A stretch of 64,000 nucleotides of DNA from Actinomycetota bacterium (GTDB lineage Bacteria; Actinomycetota; Acidimicrobiia; Acidimicrobiales; Ilumatobacteraceae): the NCBI GenBank assembly GCA_016213625.1, contig JACQZZ010000103.1:1-64000 (forward strand). The letters are read 5' to 3'. Shown piece by piece: positions 37,708 through 46,497 of the stretch (positions within the stretch are counted from its first letter, which is position 1; each line of letters begins with the position of its first letter). The position numbers were made by a program, and so were the translations under genes. The notes beneath the pieces are model-generated. The model did no database searches, had not been told where the DNA came from, and saw only the letters and a list, made by a program, of their open reading frames with translations.

Positions 37708-38567
37708 GCGACACCATCTCGTGGCGTCAGCTGTGGGAGGAGACCGCAGCGCAACACGGCCGGGTGCACGCGCGCTGGCTGTGCGAGGAAGCCAGTGGTG
37801 CGTTCGACGAGGAGTTCGACGAGATCCTCGACACCGGGGTCACCGAGCGCAGCATCGCCCACCTCGACTCGATGCTGGCGCGCTTGGCCACGGGTGAACC
37901 GTTGCAGTACGTGTTGGGGCACTGGTCGTTCCGTCATCTCGATCTGCTCGTCGACCGCCGGGTGCTCATCCCGCGGCCCGAGACCGAGTTGGTCGCGGAG
38001 GTCGCCATCTCCCTCGCCCGCGAACTGCCTCGCCCGGTGCGTGCGGCCGACCTGGGCACCGGTAGCGGAGCCATCGGCCTGTCGCTGCTGCACGAGATGC
38101 CGCCGGGCACGGTGGAGGTGTGGCTCACCGACGTGTCGCTCGACGCGCTCGACGTGGCCCGTGCCAACGCTGCGGGACTGGGTGTGAAGGGCGCGGGTGC
38201 TCGCTTCGCCCATGGCTCATGGTTCGAGGCCGTGCCCGATCACCTGCACGAGTCGCTGGCGCTGGTGGTGTCGAACCCGCCCTACGTCGCTCACGGCGAC
38301 CCGGCGGTCGATGCGTCGGTGCACGAGTGGGAGCCAGCGGGAGCGCTCTACTCGGGTGACGACGGGCTCGATGCCGTGCGCGAGGTGGCGTCCGGCGCCG
38401 CTCGCTGGCTGCAGCCCGGTGGCTGGCTGGTGCTGGAGATCGGCACGGGTCAGGGCCAGGCCGTGCAGCGGATCCTGGAGACGGCCGGGTTCACGGAGGT
38501 GCACATCCGCGCCGACCTGGCCGGTCACGATCGCATCGCGGTCGCCCGTCGCCCCGGCTCGGCCTGA
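37704..38567 (+). CDS. prmC: Release factor glutamine N5-methyltransferase
   Basis: A 287-residue SAM-dependent methyltransferase that methylates the GGQ glutamine of release factors. It shows the N-terminal helical domain (EPLQYVLGHWSFRHLDLLVDRRVLIPRPETELV), the SAM motif ADLGTGSGAIGLSLL and the catalytic NPPYV at ~residue 191. Overlap with prfA (ATGA) gives translational coupling of enzyme and substrate. It ends 12 bases from the convergent hydrolase gene. Confidence 0.96.
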   Translation: MSDTISWRQLWEETAAQHGRVHARWLCEEASGAFDEEFDEILDTGVTERSIAHLDSMLARLATGEPLQYVLGHWSFRHLDLLVDRRVLIPRPETELVAEVAISLARELPRPVRAADLGTGSGAIGLSLLHEMPPGTVEVWLTDVSLDALDVARANAAGLGVKGAGARFAHGSWFEAVPDHLHESLALVVSNPPYVAHGDPAVDASVHEWEPAGALYSGDDGLDAVREVASGAARWLQPGGWLVLEIGTGQGQAVQRILETAGFTEVHIRADLAGHDRIAVARRPGSA

Positions 38568-38579
38568 ATCGCCGGTCGG

Positions 38580-39347
38580 TCAGCGGCGCCGGACGGCCAT
38601 CATCGTGGTGGGCGGCAACTCGGCGGTGAGGAACCGGTCGATGATGGCCGCGGTCTCATCGGCACGTTCGATGGGCACGGTGTGCGAGGCGCCGGGAACG
38701 ACGGCGAGCTGTCCCTGCGGGAGCGCCTGGTACAGCGTGCACGTGTGCTCGAGCGCGATGAGGTCGTCGTCGCCCACCAGCACGAGTGTGGCTGCCTGCA
38801 CCGTGGCGATGTCGTCGGTGGTCCACGTGGGTTCGGTGGTGGACATCTGCATGAACTTGCCGGCGACGACCGAGAAGTGCTCGCCCCCGTCGGGTGACAG
38901 CGCCGCGTACCGGCTGACGATGAGTGCGAGGCCGGGGTCGTCGCCGAGATCCACCGGCAGCGCTCCGTCGTGGTGGAAGTTGGTGCCGATGAGCACCAGT
39001 CGCTGCACCAGGTCGGGTCGGCGCATCGCGACCGCGATGGCCACGATGCCCCCGTCGCTCCAGCCGACGAGATGTGCAGGCGTGCCGACGACCGATTCGA
39101 GCACCGCGATGGTCTCGGTGGCCATGTCGTCGTAGTGGAAGGCGGCCTCCGTGTCGGCGGTGCGACCGTGGCCGCGTCGATCGAAGGCCGTCAGCGAATG
39201 GGTGGCGCCGAGCGAGGCCTCCCAGCCGTCGAGCAGGATCTCGCCGTCGGACAGGCCACCGTGCAGCAGGAGCACGGGCGCCTGGCCGGTTCCGCGTTGA
39301 TCGACCCAGGTGGGGTGACCACCGATGTCGACGTAGCGCGCCGTCAC
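38580..39347 (-). CDS. Alpha/beta hydrolase
   Basis: A 255-residue hydrolase of the classical fold: oxyanion motif LLLHGGLSDG, nucleophile elbow GWSDGG (Ser ~residue 98), acid in LVLVGDDDLIA and the catalytic His in PGASHTVPIE. No signal peptide; substrate unknown. It is followed on the same strand by nothing coupled; the TerB-like gene lies just upstream. Confidence 0.9.
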   Translation of the reverse strand: MTARYVDIGGHPTWVDQRGTGQAPVLLLHGGLSDGEILLDGWEASLGATHSLTAFDRRGHGRTADTEAAFHYDDMATETIAVLESVVGTPAHLVGWSDGGIVAIAVAMRRPDLVQRLVLIGTNFHHDGALPVDLGDDPGLALIVSRYAALSPDGGEHFSVVAGKFMQMSTTEPTWTTDDIATVQAATLVLVGDDDLIALEHTCTLYQALPQGQLAVVPGASHTVPIERADETAAIIDRFLTAELPPTTMMAVRRR

Positions 39348-39356
39348 GACGTGGCC

Positions 39357-39758
39357 TCAGCCGAACCGGGCGGCGATCTGGCCGAGGATGCTCTGTTCGG
39401 CGGGGTCGATGTCGTGGTCCACGCCGGCCACGTCGCGGGCGGCGCTGAACAGTGCGGCGCGGAGGAGGTGGTTGGACACCCGGTCGTCGATGTCGGCGAG
39501 CAGCTCCTCGACGCGGTGCTCGGACACCGCCGAACGCACTTTCGCCATGGCCTGGCCGAGGTACTGGTCGAACGAGAAGGTGGATGACTCCCAGCCGGAG
39601 TCCTCGCTGATCTGGCGGATCTCCTCCAGCTCAGCATCACTGATGTGGTGGTCGCTGGTCATCACGAGCAGCAGCAGATCGATGGCTGCCTCGTGTTCGA
39701 GGTTCGCGGTGGCGTGCACCGAGACGTTGCTGTACAGGTCGATCAAGCGCTGGTTCAT
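39357..39758 (-). CDS. TerB-like protein
   Basis: A 133-residue helical protein matching the TerB fold: HEAAIDLLLLVMTSDHHISDAELEEIRQISED, then LLRAALFSAARDVAGVDHDIDPAEQSILGQIAARFG, with paired acidic residues of the kind that may bind metal. TerB-domain proteins are tied to metal and membrane stress, but the tellurite-resistance label is historical. The start is the ATG at 39758, four codons after a TTG alternative. It lies 22 bases downstream of the peptidase gene and 10 bases before the hydrolase. Confidence 0.7.
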   Translation of the reverse strand: MNQRLIDLYSNVSVHATANLEHEAAIDLLLLVMTSDHHISDAELEEIRQISEDSGWESSTFSFDQYLGQAMAKVRSAVSEHRVEELLADIDDRVSNHLLRAALFSAARDVAGVDHDIDPAEQSILGQIAARFG

Positions 39759-39779
39759 CGTGATCCACAACGTAGTGGG

Positions 39780-41849
39780 TCAGGTGCCGGTGAGCGATCG
39801 TCGCAGGAACTCGAGTTGGTGGAGCAGCAGGTTCTCGGCCACCACTTCCTGCGGCGTCATGTGGGTGACACCCACCAGCGGGAGCACCTCGTGCGGCTTG
39901 CCCGCGGCGAGGAGTGCGCTCGACAGTTGCAGCGTGTGTGCCGCCACCACGTTGTCGTCGGCCAGCCCGTGCACCAGCAGCAGAGGGCGGGTGAGGCGAT
40001 CCGCCAGGGGGAGCAGGCTGGAGTCGTCGTACGGTGTGGGGTCGTCGCCGGGATCGCCGAGGTATCGCTCGGTGTAGTGCGTGTCGTACAGACGCCACTC
40101 GGTGACCGGTGCGCCGGCGATGGCAGCGTGGAACACGTCGGGTCGACGCAACACCGCCAGTGCGGCCAGGTAGCCCCCGAAGCTCCAACCCCGGATGGCC
40201 ACACGCCCGAGGTCGAGCGGGTGGTCCTGCGCGGCCGCGTGCAACGCGTCGACCTGGTCGTCGAGCGGCAAGCTGGCGAGGTCGTGCAGTACGGACCGTT
40301 CCCACTCCGAGCCACGTCCGGGAGTGCCGCGGCCGTCGGTGACCACCACCGCGAAACCCTGGTCGGCGAACCACTGCGAGGTGAGGAAGGCGTTGTGGCT
40401 CTGCACCACACGCAGCGCATGCGGCCCGCCGTAGGGGTCCATCAGCACGGGCAGCGGGGAGCCATCATGGTCGGCGGGCAACAGCACGGCCGTGGCGAGC
40501 GAGCGGCTGCCGTAGCGGTGGAGCGACACGTTCGGTCGCACGAGTGGTGTCTGCGCGAACGACTCGAGCGCAGGGCCGTCGATCACGCGAGTGACCGCGC
40601 CGGCGTCGGCGACGACCGCGCTGCGAAGAACCACTGTGGGTCCACCGATCGAGGCAGAGTGCACGCCGTCGGCGGAGGTGATGGCGGTGAGCACGCCGTC
40701 GCTCGTCCACTTCCACACGTGCTGGACGGTGGCGTCGTCGATCGGGTTGGCCGAGATCCACACCTCGTCGCCCTGCGCGGCGAGCACCGCCCTCACCTGG
40801 AGGTCGGTGGGGGTGACAGGCTCGCCGTCGATGAGCAACCGACGTGCGCCGCCGCGGTCGGCGCACATCACCAGTTGGCCGTCGGCGAGCACCTGGGGTG
40901 TGCCGGGCACCAGTTCCACCCATGCCGCATCGCCATCGGCGAACAGCGGGTCGGTGGCGCCGGTGCCGGGGTCGGCAGCCAGCACCATCAACGAACGCTG
41001 GTCGCGCGACTGCACGGTGAGGAGCAACCGCTGCGGGCTCGCCCACTGCACGTCGGCCAAGTACGGGTAGGTGTCGCGGTCCCAGACGACCGGGGTGGAG
41101 CTGCCGTCGAGGGCCAACACGTGCAGGCTCACGTCGGGGTTCGTGGAGCCGGCGGCGGGGTAGCGCACCTCGCTGGCGGGCGTGGAGGGGTTCGCCGGGT
41201 CGCTGATGTACCACCGCGGCACCGAGGACACATCGACGCGGCAGGACGCGATGGACGCGCCGTCCGGGCTCCACCAGTAGCCGCGGTAGCGGCCCATCTC
41301 CTCGGCCGCCACGAAGTCGGCGCTGCCCCACGAGATGTCGGGTTGGTCGGCCTCGCCGGCGAGTTCCCAGCTGCTGCCGTCCAGTTCGGCGATGCGCAGG
41401 GACCGGCCGCTCACGTAGGCGACGCGCGTCGCCGTGGGGTCGGGCCGGGGGTCGAACACCGGACCATCGACCACCAGTTCGCGCGCCTGGCCGCTGACGA
41501 GTCCGCCCACGAACAATCGCCCGGCGAGCGCGAACGCGGTGACCGTGACCTTCGAGTCGGTGGCGAACGCAGTGACACCGCCGGCACCCTCACGCATGCG
41601 TTCGCGACGGGCTCGTTCCTCGGGGGGGAGCTGGTCGTCGTCGGTGCCGAGCAGTGCGATGGGGTCGCCCACCAGGCGTTCCTGACCGGCGGTCACGTCG
41701 AGCACCCACAGGCAGTTCACCGGGTCGTCGCCGGCGCGGCTACGGGCGAAGACCACGCGCTGACCATCGGGCGACACGATGATGTTGCGCGGCTCACCCA
41801 GCGTGAGTCGCTGTGTGCGTGCGTACTGCCGGGGGAACGTGTCGGTCAT
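39780..41849 (-). CDS. S9 family prolyl oligopeptidase / dipeptidyl peptidase IV-like
   Basis: A 689-residue serine peptidase. The N-terminal two thirds form a beta-propeller (VSPDGQRVVFARSRAGDDPVNCLWVLDV...), and the C-terminal ~240 residues are an alpha/beta hydrolase domain with catalytic Ser in RGWSFGGYLA (~residue 556), Asp in HGLADDNVV (~631) and His in GVTHM (~661). The double-glutamate region AAEEMGRYRGYWWSPDG (EE-x-x-x-R) is typical of DPP-IV-type exopeptidases. No signal peptide; likely cytoplasmic peptide turnover. The start is the ATG at 41849. Confidence 0.93.
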   Translation of the reverse strand: MTDTFPRQYARTQRLTLGEPRNIIVSPDGQRVVFARSRAGDDPVNCLWVLDVTAGQERLVGDPIALLGTDDDQLPPEERARRERMREGAGGVTAFATDSKVTVTAFALAGRLFVGGLVSGQARELVVDGPVFDPRPDPTATRVAYVSGRSLRIAELDGSSWELAGEADQPDISWGSADFVAAEEMGRYRGYWWSPDGASIASCRVDVSSVPRWYISDPANPSTPASEVRYPAAGSTNPDVSLHVLALDGSSTPVVWDRDTYPYLADVQWASPQRLLLTVQSRDQRSLMVLAADPGTGATDPLFADGDAAWVELVPGTPQVLADGQLVMCADRGGARRLLIDGEPVTPTDLQVRAVLAAQGDEVWISANPIDDATVQHVWKWTSDGVLTAITSADGVHSASIGGPTVVLRSAVVADAGAVTRVIDGPALESFAQTPLVRPNVSLHRYGSRSLATAVLLPADHDGSPLPVLMDPYGGPHALRVVQSHNAFLTSQWFADQGFAVVVTDGRGTPGRGSEWERSVLHDLASLPLDDQVDALHAAAQDHPLDLGRVAIRGWSFGGYLAALAVLRRPDVFHAAIAGAPVTEWRLYDTHYTERYLGDPGDDPTPYDDSSLLPLADRLTRPLLLVHGLADDNVVAAHTLQLSSALLAAGKPHEVLPLVGVTHMTPQEVVAENLLLHQLEFLRRSLTGT

Positions 41850-41871
41850 GACCCCCGAGCTTAGGGAAGCG

Positions 41872-42921
41872 TCAGCTGCCCGGGACCACGAGGATCTTGG
41901 CGTGCTGTTCGGGGTTGGCCAGGTCGGCGAACGCCTGCGGCACACCATCCACCGGCACGGTGCCGGTGAGCCAGGGTGAGAGGTCGATCTTGCCCTCGGC
42001 GATGGCCGTGAGCGAGTTGGCGAACTCGTGCGGCTCGTAGCCGAGCGCGAACTGGATGGTGAGTTCCTTGCCGATGCCGAGCATGGGGAAGATGTGGTCG
42101 CTCTGCATGCACGCGCCGACGACGAGCACGCGCGCATGGCGCGGCGCGATGCGCATGGTCTGGTCGATCATGCCGGGCACACCGACGGCTTCGAAGATGA
42201 CCAGCGGCTTCTGCCCGTCGATGCGCTTCCACGCGTCGATGGCGGTCTCCACACGCGGGTCCACCACTTCGTCGGCGCCGAGCAGTGCGGCGAGTTCGCG
42301 GCGCTTGGCGGAGAAGTCGGCCACCACGATGGGGCCGATGCCCTGCATGCGCAGTTCGGCGATGCAGGCCAGGCCCACGGGGCCGGCACCGATGACGATG
42401 GCCGCGTCGCCCTTGGCGATGCGGCTCTTGGCCACGGCGTGGATGCCCACGGCGAGCGGTTCGGTGAGCGCGGCCATGTGCGCCGGCAACCCGCTGGGCA
42501 CCTTCATGCCGAGCATCTCGTTCAGCACCATCAGCTCGGCGTAGCCACCGTTGTACTGATTGCTGTAGCCCACGGCGTGCAGACCGGCGGCGTCGAACGC
42601 CACGGGCATGCTGACCACCACGTCGCCCACCTTCAGGTTCTCGACGCCGGGGCCGAGGTCGACCACCTCGCAGCAGAACTCGTGGCCCATCACCGTGTCG
42701 TGCTCGGGCTCGAAGCTCTTCGGTGACATGGGGTCGGGCGGCGCGTCGCCGTTGATCTCCTTCATCATCGAGCGCACCTCGGCGCCGTGCTGCAGCATGT
42801 GCAGGTCGCTGCCGCAGATGCCGCAGGCGAGCACCTTGGTGAGCACCTGCCCCGGCCCCGGTGTGGGGTCCGGCACGTCGTCGACTCGGAGTTGCCAATC
42901 ACGCATCACGGCTGCACGCAT
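41872..42921 (-). CDS. Zinc-dependent alcohol dehydrogenase (MDR family)
   Basis: A 349-residue medium-chain dehydrogenase: catalytic-zinc Cys in ACGICGSDLHM, GHEFCCEVVDLGPGVENLKVGDVVV, and the nucleotide motif GAGPVGLACIAELR. The structural-zinc four-Cys loop appears to be absent, replaced by GLHAVGYSNQYNGGYAELMV. The substrate is not clear. It lies 22 bases upstream of the S9 peptidase and 22 bases downstream of the nucleoside hydrolase, all on the same strand. Confidence 0.92.
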   Translation of the reverse strand: MRAAVMRDWQLRVDDVPDPTPGPGQVLTKVLACGICGSDLHMLQHGAEVRSMMKEINGDAPPDPMSPKSFEPEHDTVMGHEFCCEVVDLGPGVENLKVGDVVVSMPVAFDAAGLHAVGYSNQYNGGYAELMVLNEMLGMKVPSGLPAHMAALTEPLAVGIHAVAKSRIAKGDAAIVIGAGPVGLACIAELRMQGIGPIVVADFSAKRRELAALLGADEVVDPRVETAIDAWKRIDGQKPLVIFEAVGVPGMIDQTMRIAPRHARVLVVGACMQSDHIFPMLGIGKELTIQFALGYEPHEFANSLTAIAEGKIDLSPWLTGTVPVDGVPQAFADLANPEQHAKILVVPGS

Positions 42922-42943
42922 GGCGGCAGGTTAGGTGAGGCGC

Positions 42944-43879
42944 TCAGTGGGAGAAGTGCTGGACGGACTCGACCACCACATCCCAGGCGGCGTCGGCCTG
43001 GATGTGGGTGAGCCAGTCGCAGTTCGCCTCCGGCACTTCCTTCAGGTCGCGCTGGTCGATGACGGTCATGCCCGCAGTGCGGTGACCCTGTGTCTCGATC
43101 TCCACGTGCGCGGGCCGACGGGAGAACAGGTCGGGATGGGTGAGCGCCATCACCGCGCACGGGTCGTGCACTGCGGCACCACCGATGCCGTGGTGGCGCG
43201 ACCGGTAGGTGCCGCTGAAGAAGTCGAGCAGCCCGGCCAGTACGTCGGCCAGGCGGCCGGGGAGCGAGCGGATCATCTCGATGCGCGGTGGAAGCGCCTG
43301 GAACTGATGGGTGAGGTCGAGCCCCGCCATGATCAGCGGTCCGCCGTAGGAGAACACGACATCGGCGGCCTCGGGGTCGCACCACAGGTTGAACTCGGCC
43401 GCGGCGGTGGTGTTGCCGAACGTGCCGCCGCCCATCAGTGAGATACCCGCGATGCGATCGGCGAGGTCGGGTGCGGCTCGCAGCGCGAGTGCGATGTTGG
43501 TGAGCGGGCCGGTGGGCACCAGCCAGATGCCCTCCTGCGCGCGGCAGGTCTCGATGATGTAGCCGACGGCGTCGGTGCTGGCCGGGGGACCGCTGGGCTC
43601 GGGCAGATCTGCACCGTCCATGCCGCTCTTGCCGTGCACGTACTCGGCGTGGCGCGGCGGGCGGATGAACGGGCGGTCGGCGCCCGAGTGCACCGGCGCG
43701 CTCATGCCGAGCAGGTCGCGCATGATGATGGCGTTGCGGGTGGTGGCCGACAGCGGGGCGTTGCCGGCGACGGTGGTGATGCCGACGACATCGGTGTGGC
43801 GCGCCGCCACGACGATGGCGATGGCGTCGTCGTGGCCCGGGTCGCAGTCGAGGATGATCGGCAACGGTTGGTCAGGCAT
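42944..43879 (-). CDS. Inosine-uridine preferring nucleoside hydrolase family protein
   Basis: A 311-residue N-ribohydrolase. The calcium-binding signature is complete: IILDCDPGHDDAIAI at the N-terminus, with later conserved VPTGPLTNIALALR and the HDPCAVMAL motif. It cleaves ribonucleosides to base and ribose. It overlaps the end of the thiolase-like gene by eight bases, so the two are coupled. Confidence 0.95.
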   Translation of the reverse strand: MPDQPLPIILDCDPGHDDAIAIVVAARHTDVVGITTVAGNAPLSATTRNAIIMRDLLGMSAPVHSGADRPFIRPPRHAEYVHGKSGMDGADLPEPSGPPASTDAVGYIIETCRAQEGIWLVPTGPLTNIALALRAAPDLADRIAGISLMGGGTFGNTTAAAEFNLWCDPEAADVVFSYGGPLIMAGLDLTHQFQALPPRIEMIRSLPGRLADVLAGLLDFFSGTYRSRHHGIGGAAVHDPCAVMALTHPDLFSRRPAHVEIETQGHRTAGMTVIDQRDLKEVPEANCDWLTHIQADAAWDVVVESVQHFSH

Positions 43880-45353
43880 GCAGGGTCCCCTCCGAGTCGA
43901 GCCGCGCCGCCCGACCCACCCATTCTCCCTCGCACATCGCGGCCGCGAGGCCGGGGTCGTTGGTGACGCCCCACGCCCGTCGGCCGTCGGCCAACAGGCA
44001 CGCGGCGATGCCCTGCTCGGGCAGCCCGTCGCGCGAGTGCATCACCGTGTACGCCTCCACCGTGGCCGGGCCCTCGGCGTCGGCGGGCGATGCGAGGTTG
44101 CGACGCGGCATCGCGTCGATCTGGTCCTGCGGGTACGCATGCCGAAACTCACGGGTGGGCGGCGTGGTGCTGTACACGCCGAACGCGTGCTTGGTGGTGT
44201 AGCCGCCGTTCGCCCACACCAGAGCGGTGGTGCCGGCCCCGTTGCGCAGCTCGGCCATGACGGTGGCGATGGAGTGCATGACGTAGTTGTTCCACGGTCC
44301 GCCGGCGAACGACAGGCCACCGGTGCGAGTGAGTTGACGATCGAGCGACAGCCCCAGGCTCTGCGCGCCCAGCTGCACGGCGCTGGGGAAGCACGAGTAG
44401 AGGTCGACGATGTCGATCTCGTCGATGGTGAGGCCCGCCATCTCCAGCGCCAGGCGGCCACCGAGCTCGATGGCGGGTGTCTCGGCGAACGACCACCGGT
44501 GGCTGATGAACTGGTGCTCGTGGCAGTCGGTGCCGCTGAGCGGGAACACCCAGCGGACCTGTGGGATGCCCAGTTCCTGTGCCTTCTCGACGCTGCACAT
44601 GATGAGCGCGGCGCCCATGTCGACATCGTTGTTGGAGTTCATGTACTTCGTGTACGGCATGCCGACCATCCGGTTGGTCGGCCCCGGGGTGCGGATCTCC
44701 TCCGGCGTGTGGAACTCGCGGATCCACGCGAACGGGTTGTCCTCCGCCACCTTGCTGAAGCGCGACCACAGGCCGCTGATGATCTCGAGGTGTTCCTCGG
44801 GAGTCCGACCCGCCGCGGCGCGGATGGCCGTCTCGAACATCGGGTACACCTGCACGGGCATGACGATGCCGCGCTCGCGCTCCTCGTCCATGTTCATCAC
44901 CAGGTCTTCACCCATCAGGCGCGGATGGTCGTCCTCGGCCGCGGCCGGCCACTGGAGCTCGACGCCCTGCTTGCGAGCGCGCATGCGAGTCCGCCACGCC
45001 TCGCCGCCCGTGAGGATGGCCAGGTCGACATCGCCGCGCAGGATGTCGAGCGAGGTGGTGTTCACCAGCGTCTGCGGGCTGTTGCCGCCCATGGTGGTGA
45101 CGGCCAGTTCCTTCGGCGTCAGCCCGAGCTGGTCTGCCACCACGCGAGCGGGGTTGTGATAGCGGTGGCTGAGCAGCCCGACGACGCGGATGGTGTCGGG
45201 ATTCGGCACGTCGGCGAGGCCGGCGTCGGTGGCTGCAGCTCGGATGGCCTCGGCCATCAGCGCCGACGCGTCGAGCGCGTCGTCGAGGCCGGCAGCGCGG
45301 TGGACGTACTGCCCGGCGCCGACGAGAACAGGAGTGCGGGGGTCGATCGACAT
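43872..45353 (-). CDS. Thiolase-fold acetyl-CoA acetyltransferase-like protein
   Basis: A 493-residue thiolase-superfamily protein (SIDPRTPVLVGAGQYVHR, TMGGNSPQTLVNTTSLDILRGDVDLAILTGGEAWRTR, IDIVDLYSCFPSAVQLGAQ, ANGGYTTKHAFGVYSTTPP). The N-terminal nucleophilic Cys of true thiolases is not evident: GGNSPQTLVN stands at the position of the usual GxxCSSG, so catalysis may be different, as in the SCP2-like or acyltransferase branch. It ends in an OB-like C-terminal domain. The start is the ATG at 45353. Confidence 0.85.
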   Translation of the reverse strand: MSIDPRTPVLVGAGQYVHRAAGLDDALDASALMAEAIRAAATDAGLADVPNPDTIRVVGLLSHRYHNPARVVADQLGLTPKELAVTTMGGNSPQTLVNTTSLDILRGDVDLAILTGGEAWRTRMRARKQGVELQWPAAAEDDHPRLMGEDLVMNMDEERERGIVMPVQVYPMFETAIRAAAGRTPEEHLEIISGLWSRFSKVAEDNPFAWIREFHTPEEIRTPGPTNRMVGMPYTKYMNSNNDVDMGAALIMCSVEKAQELGIPQVRWVFPLSGTDCHEHQFISHRWSFAETPAIELGGRLALEMAGLTIDEIDIVDLYSCFPSAVQLGAQSLGLSLDRQLTRTGGLSFAGGPWNNYVMHSIATVMAELRNGAGTTALVWANGGYTTKHAFGVYSTTPPTREFRHAYPQDQIDAMPRRNLASPADAEGPATVEAYTVMHSRDGLPEQGIAACLLADGRRAWGVTNDPGLAAAMCEGEWVGRAARLDSEGTLHA

Positions 45354-45416
45354 GAAGGCCCAGGGTACGGATCGACCCAGCCGCAGGACGAACCCGCGCT
45401 CGGATACGTTGGGCCC

Positions 45417-45659
45417 GTGTTCCACCATGACGTGCAGTTGGACTACCCGCCGCCGTGTTCCATCGAGGAAGCGCAACGCCACGCCGATCGTCTCCGGGAA
45501 GCGGGCATCGAGGTGTCCATCGTGGAGGCCTTCTCGCCCAGCGGCCAGAGCATCCTCACCGGCCGCAGCTCGCTGGCACCCGGCGACCCGCAGCTGTACG
45601 TCCTGAAGGTACCCAAGGCGCAGGCCGAAGCCGCGCAACGCGCCCACGGCATCGAATAG
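45417..45659 (+). CDS. Small protein of unknown function
   Basis: An 80-residue frame from a GTG at 45417 (FHHDVQLDYPPPCSIEEAQRH at the start) with actinobacterial codon usage. It is rich in charged residues, with helix-forming stretches (EEAQRHADRLREAGIEVSIVEAF). It is divergent from the thiolase-like gene, 63 bases away. No family recognised. Confidence 0.6.
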   Translation: MFHHDVQLDYPPPCSIEEAQRHADRLREAGIEVSIVEAFSPSGQSILTGRSSLAPGDPQLYVLKVPKAQAEAAQRAHGIE

Positions 45660-45691
45660 CGATTCGTCGCCGTTGCCCGCGTGTTGATCGC

Positions 45692-45730
45692 GAGCACCAG
45701 GTGTTGCGCTGGGCGCAACATCCGGTGCTC
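45692..45730. repeat. Imperfect 18-base inverted repeat
   Basis: Arms at 45692-45709 and 45713-45730 around a three-base loop pair over 16 of 18 positions. No T-run follows, so it is not a classical terminator. It lies between the small protein and the toxin-antitoxin pair and could end transcription or be bound by a regulator. Confidence 0.6.
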
Positions 45731-45828
45731 ACGATGCGCCGACGAAAACTCCCCTGGGAAGTTCTCTCACGTCCTGTGATCGCGCTTGCGCGCAGGATTG
45801 ACCCGCACCTACCTGCCGTACTGGGCGG

Positions 45829-45856
45829 TTGACGTCCGAGGTCGCGTGACTATGAT
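45829..45856 (+). promoter_or_regulatory. Promoter of the toxin-antitoxin operon
   Basis: TTGACG (45829-45834) and TATGAT (45851-45856) are separated by 16 bases, close to the sigma-70-type consensus. Initiation about seven bases downstream falls at the ATG at 45864. Confidence 0.75.
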
Positions 45857-45863
45857 TCTGGTC

Positions 45864-46136
45864 ATGTCTGACGTGCTGCCGCTCGCCGAGGTCAAGGCCA
45901 AGTTCTCCGAGATGGTTGATCGCGTGGAACAGCAACACGACCGCATCACCGTCACCCGCAACGGCCGGCCGGCGGCGGTGCTGATGAGCGCCGACGACCT
46001 GGCGGCACTCGAGGACACCCTCGAGTTACTCTCGGATCCTGCGGCCATGGCCGACATCGAGCAAGCTCGCCGCGACGTCGTGGCAGGCAACACGGTCTCG
46101 GCCGACGAGATCCGAGCCAAGTACCTGCACCAGTGA
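45864..46136 (+). CDS. Phd/YefM-family antitoxin
   Basis: A 90-residue antitoxin: LPLAEVKAKFSEMVDRVEQQHDRITVTRNGRPAAVLMSADDLAALEDTLELL is the Phd/YefM DNA-binding domain, and the acidic C-terminus would wrap the toxin. The start is the ATG at 45864 because the in-frame ATG at 45852 lies inside the -10 element. This implies a leaderless mRNA. The last four bases overlap the toxin start. Confidence 0.92.
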   Translation: MSDVLPLAEVKAKFSEMVDRVEQQHDRITVTRNGRPAAVLMSADDLAALEDTLELLSDPAAMADIEQARRDVVAGNTVSADEIRAKYLHQ

Positions 46137-46408
46137 ACTCTCCCCAGTGGGTGCTGCGAGTCGCAGCCTCTGCGGAACGACAACTCGCTCGCCTTCCCGA
46201 GCGTGTCGCCGCCGCAGTCGTGGAGTTCCTGGTCGGACCGATGTGCGAGAACCCGCGCAGAGTGGGTCACCCGCTGCAACGCGAGCTCGCAGGAGTGTGG
46301 TCGGCGAGACGCGGGGCGTATCGCGTCATCTACGAGATCGACGACGAAGCCACCACCGTCACCGTCCTTCGAATCGAGCATCGGTCCGACGTCTACCGGC
46401 CCCGGTAA
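46133..46408 (+). CDS. RelE-family mRNA interferase toxin
   Basis: A 91-residue RelE/ParE-fold toxin (VLRVAASAERQLARLPERVAAAVVEFLVGPMCENPRRVGHPLQRELAGVWSARRGAYRVIYEIDDEATTVTVLRIEHRSDVYR). The GVWSARRGAYRVIYEID strand with basic residues is the RelE active-site region, and the C-terminal HRSDVYR is characteristic. RelE toxins cut mRNA on the ribosome. The start is a GTG overlapping the antitoxin stop. Confidence 0.92.
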   Translation: MNSPQWVLRVAASAERQLARLPERVAAAVVEFLVGPMCENPRRVGHPLQRELAGVWSARRGAYRVIYEIDDEATTVTVLRIEHRSDVYRPR

Positions 46409-46449
46409 CTCCGCTCCTATCTGTTGATATTCGTGCCCGCGGGCGCGCT

Positions 46450-46483
46450 GCTGCCACCCCGCTGGTTGGGGGTGGCAGCCGTT
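46450..46483. terminator. Hairpin between the toxin gene and the convergent DUF222-HNH remnant
   Basis: GCTGCCACCCC (46450-46460) pairs perfectly with GGGGTGGCAGC (46469-46479) around an eight-base loop, followed by CGTTT. The stem could stop transcription from both convergent genes. Confidence 0.6.
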
Positions 46484-46497
46484 TGGTGGTGGTGGGG

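Noticed and set aside
39645-41864. 739-residue open frame opposite the S9 peptidase
   Set aside because: Shadow frame; the minus strand carries the full catalytic triad of the peptidase.
43575-45659. 694-residue plus frame ending in the small protein
   Set aside because: Only the part from 45417 lies outside the thiolase-like gene and has a sensible start; the rest is a shadow.
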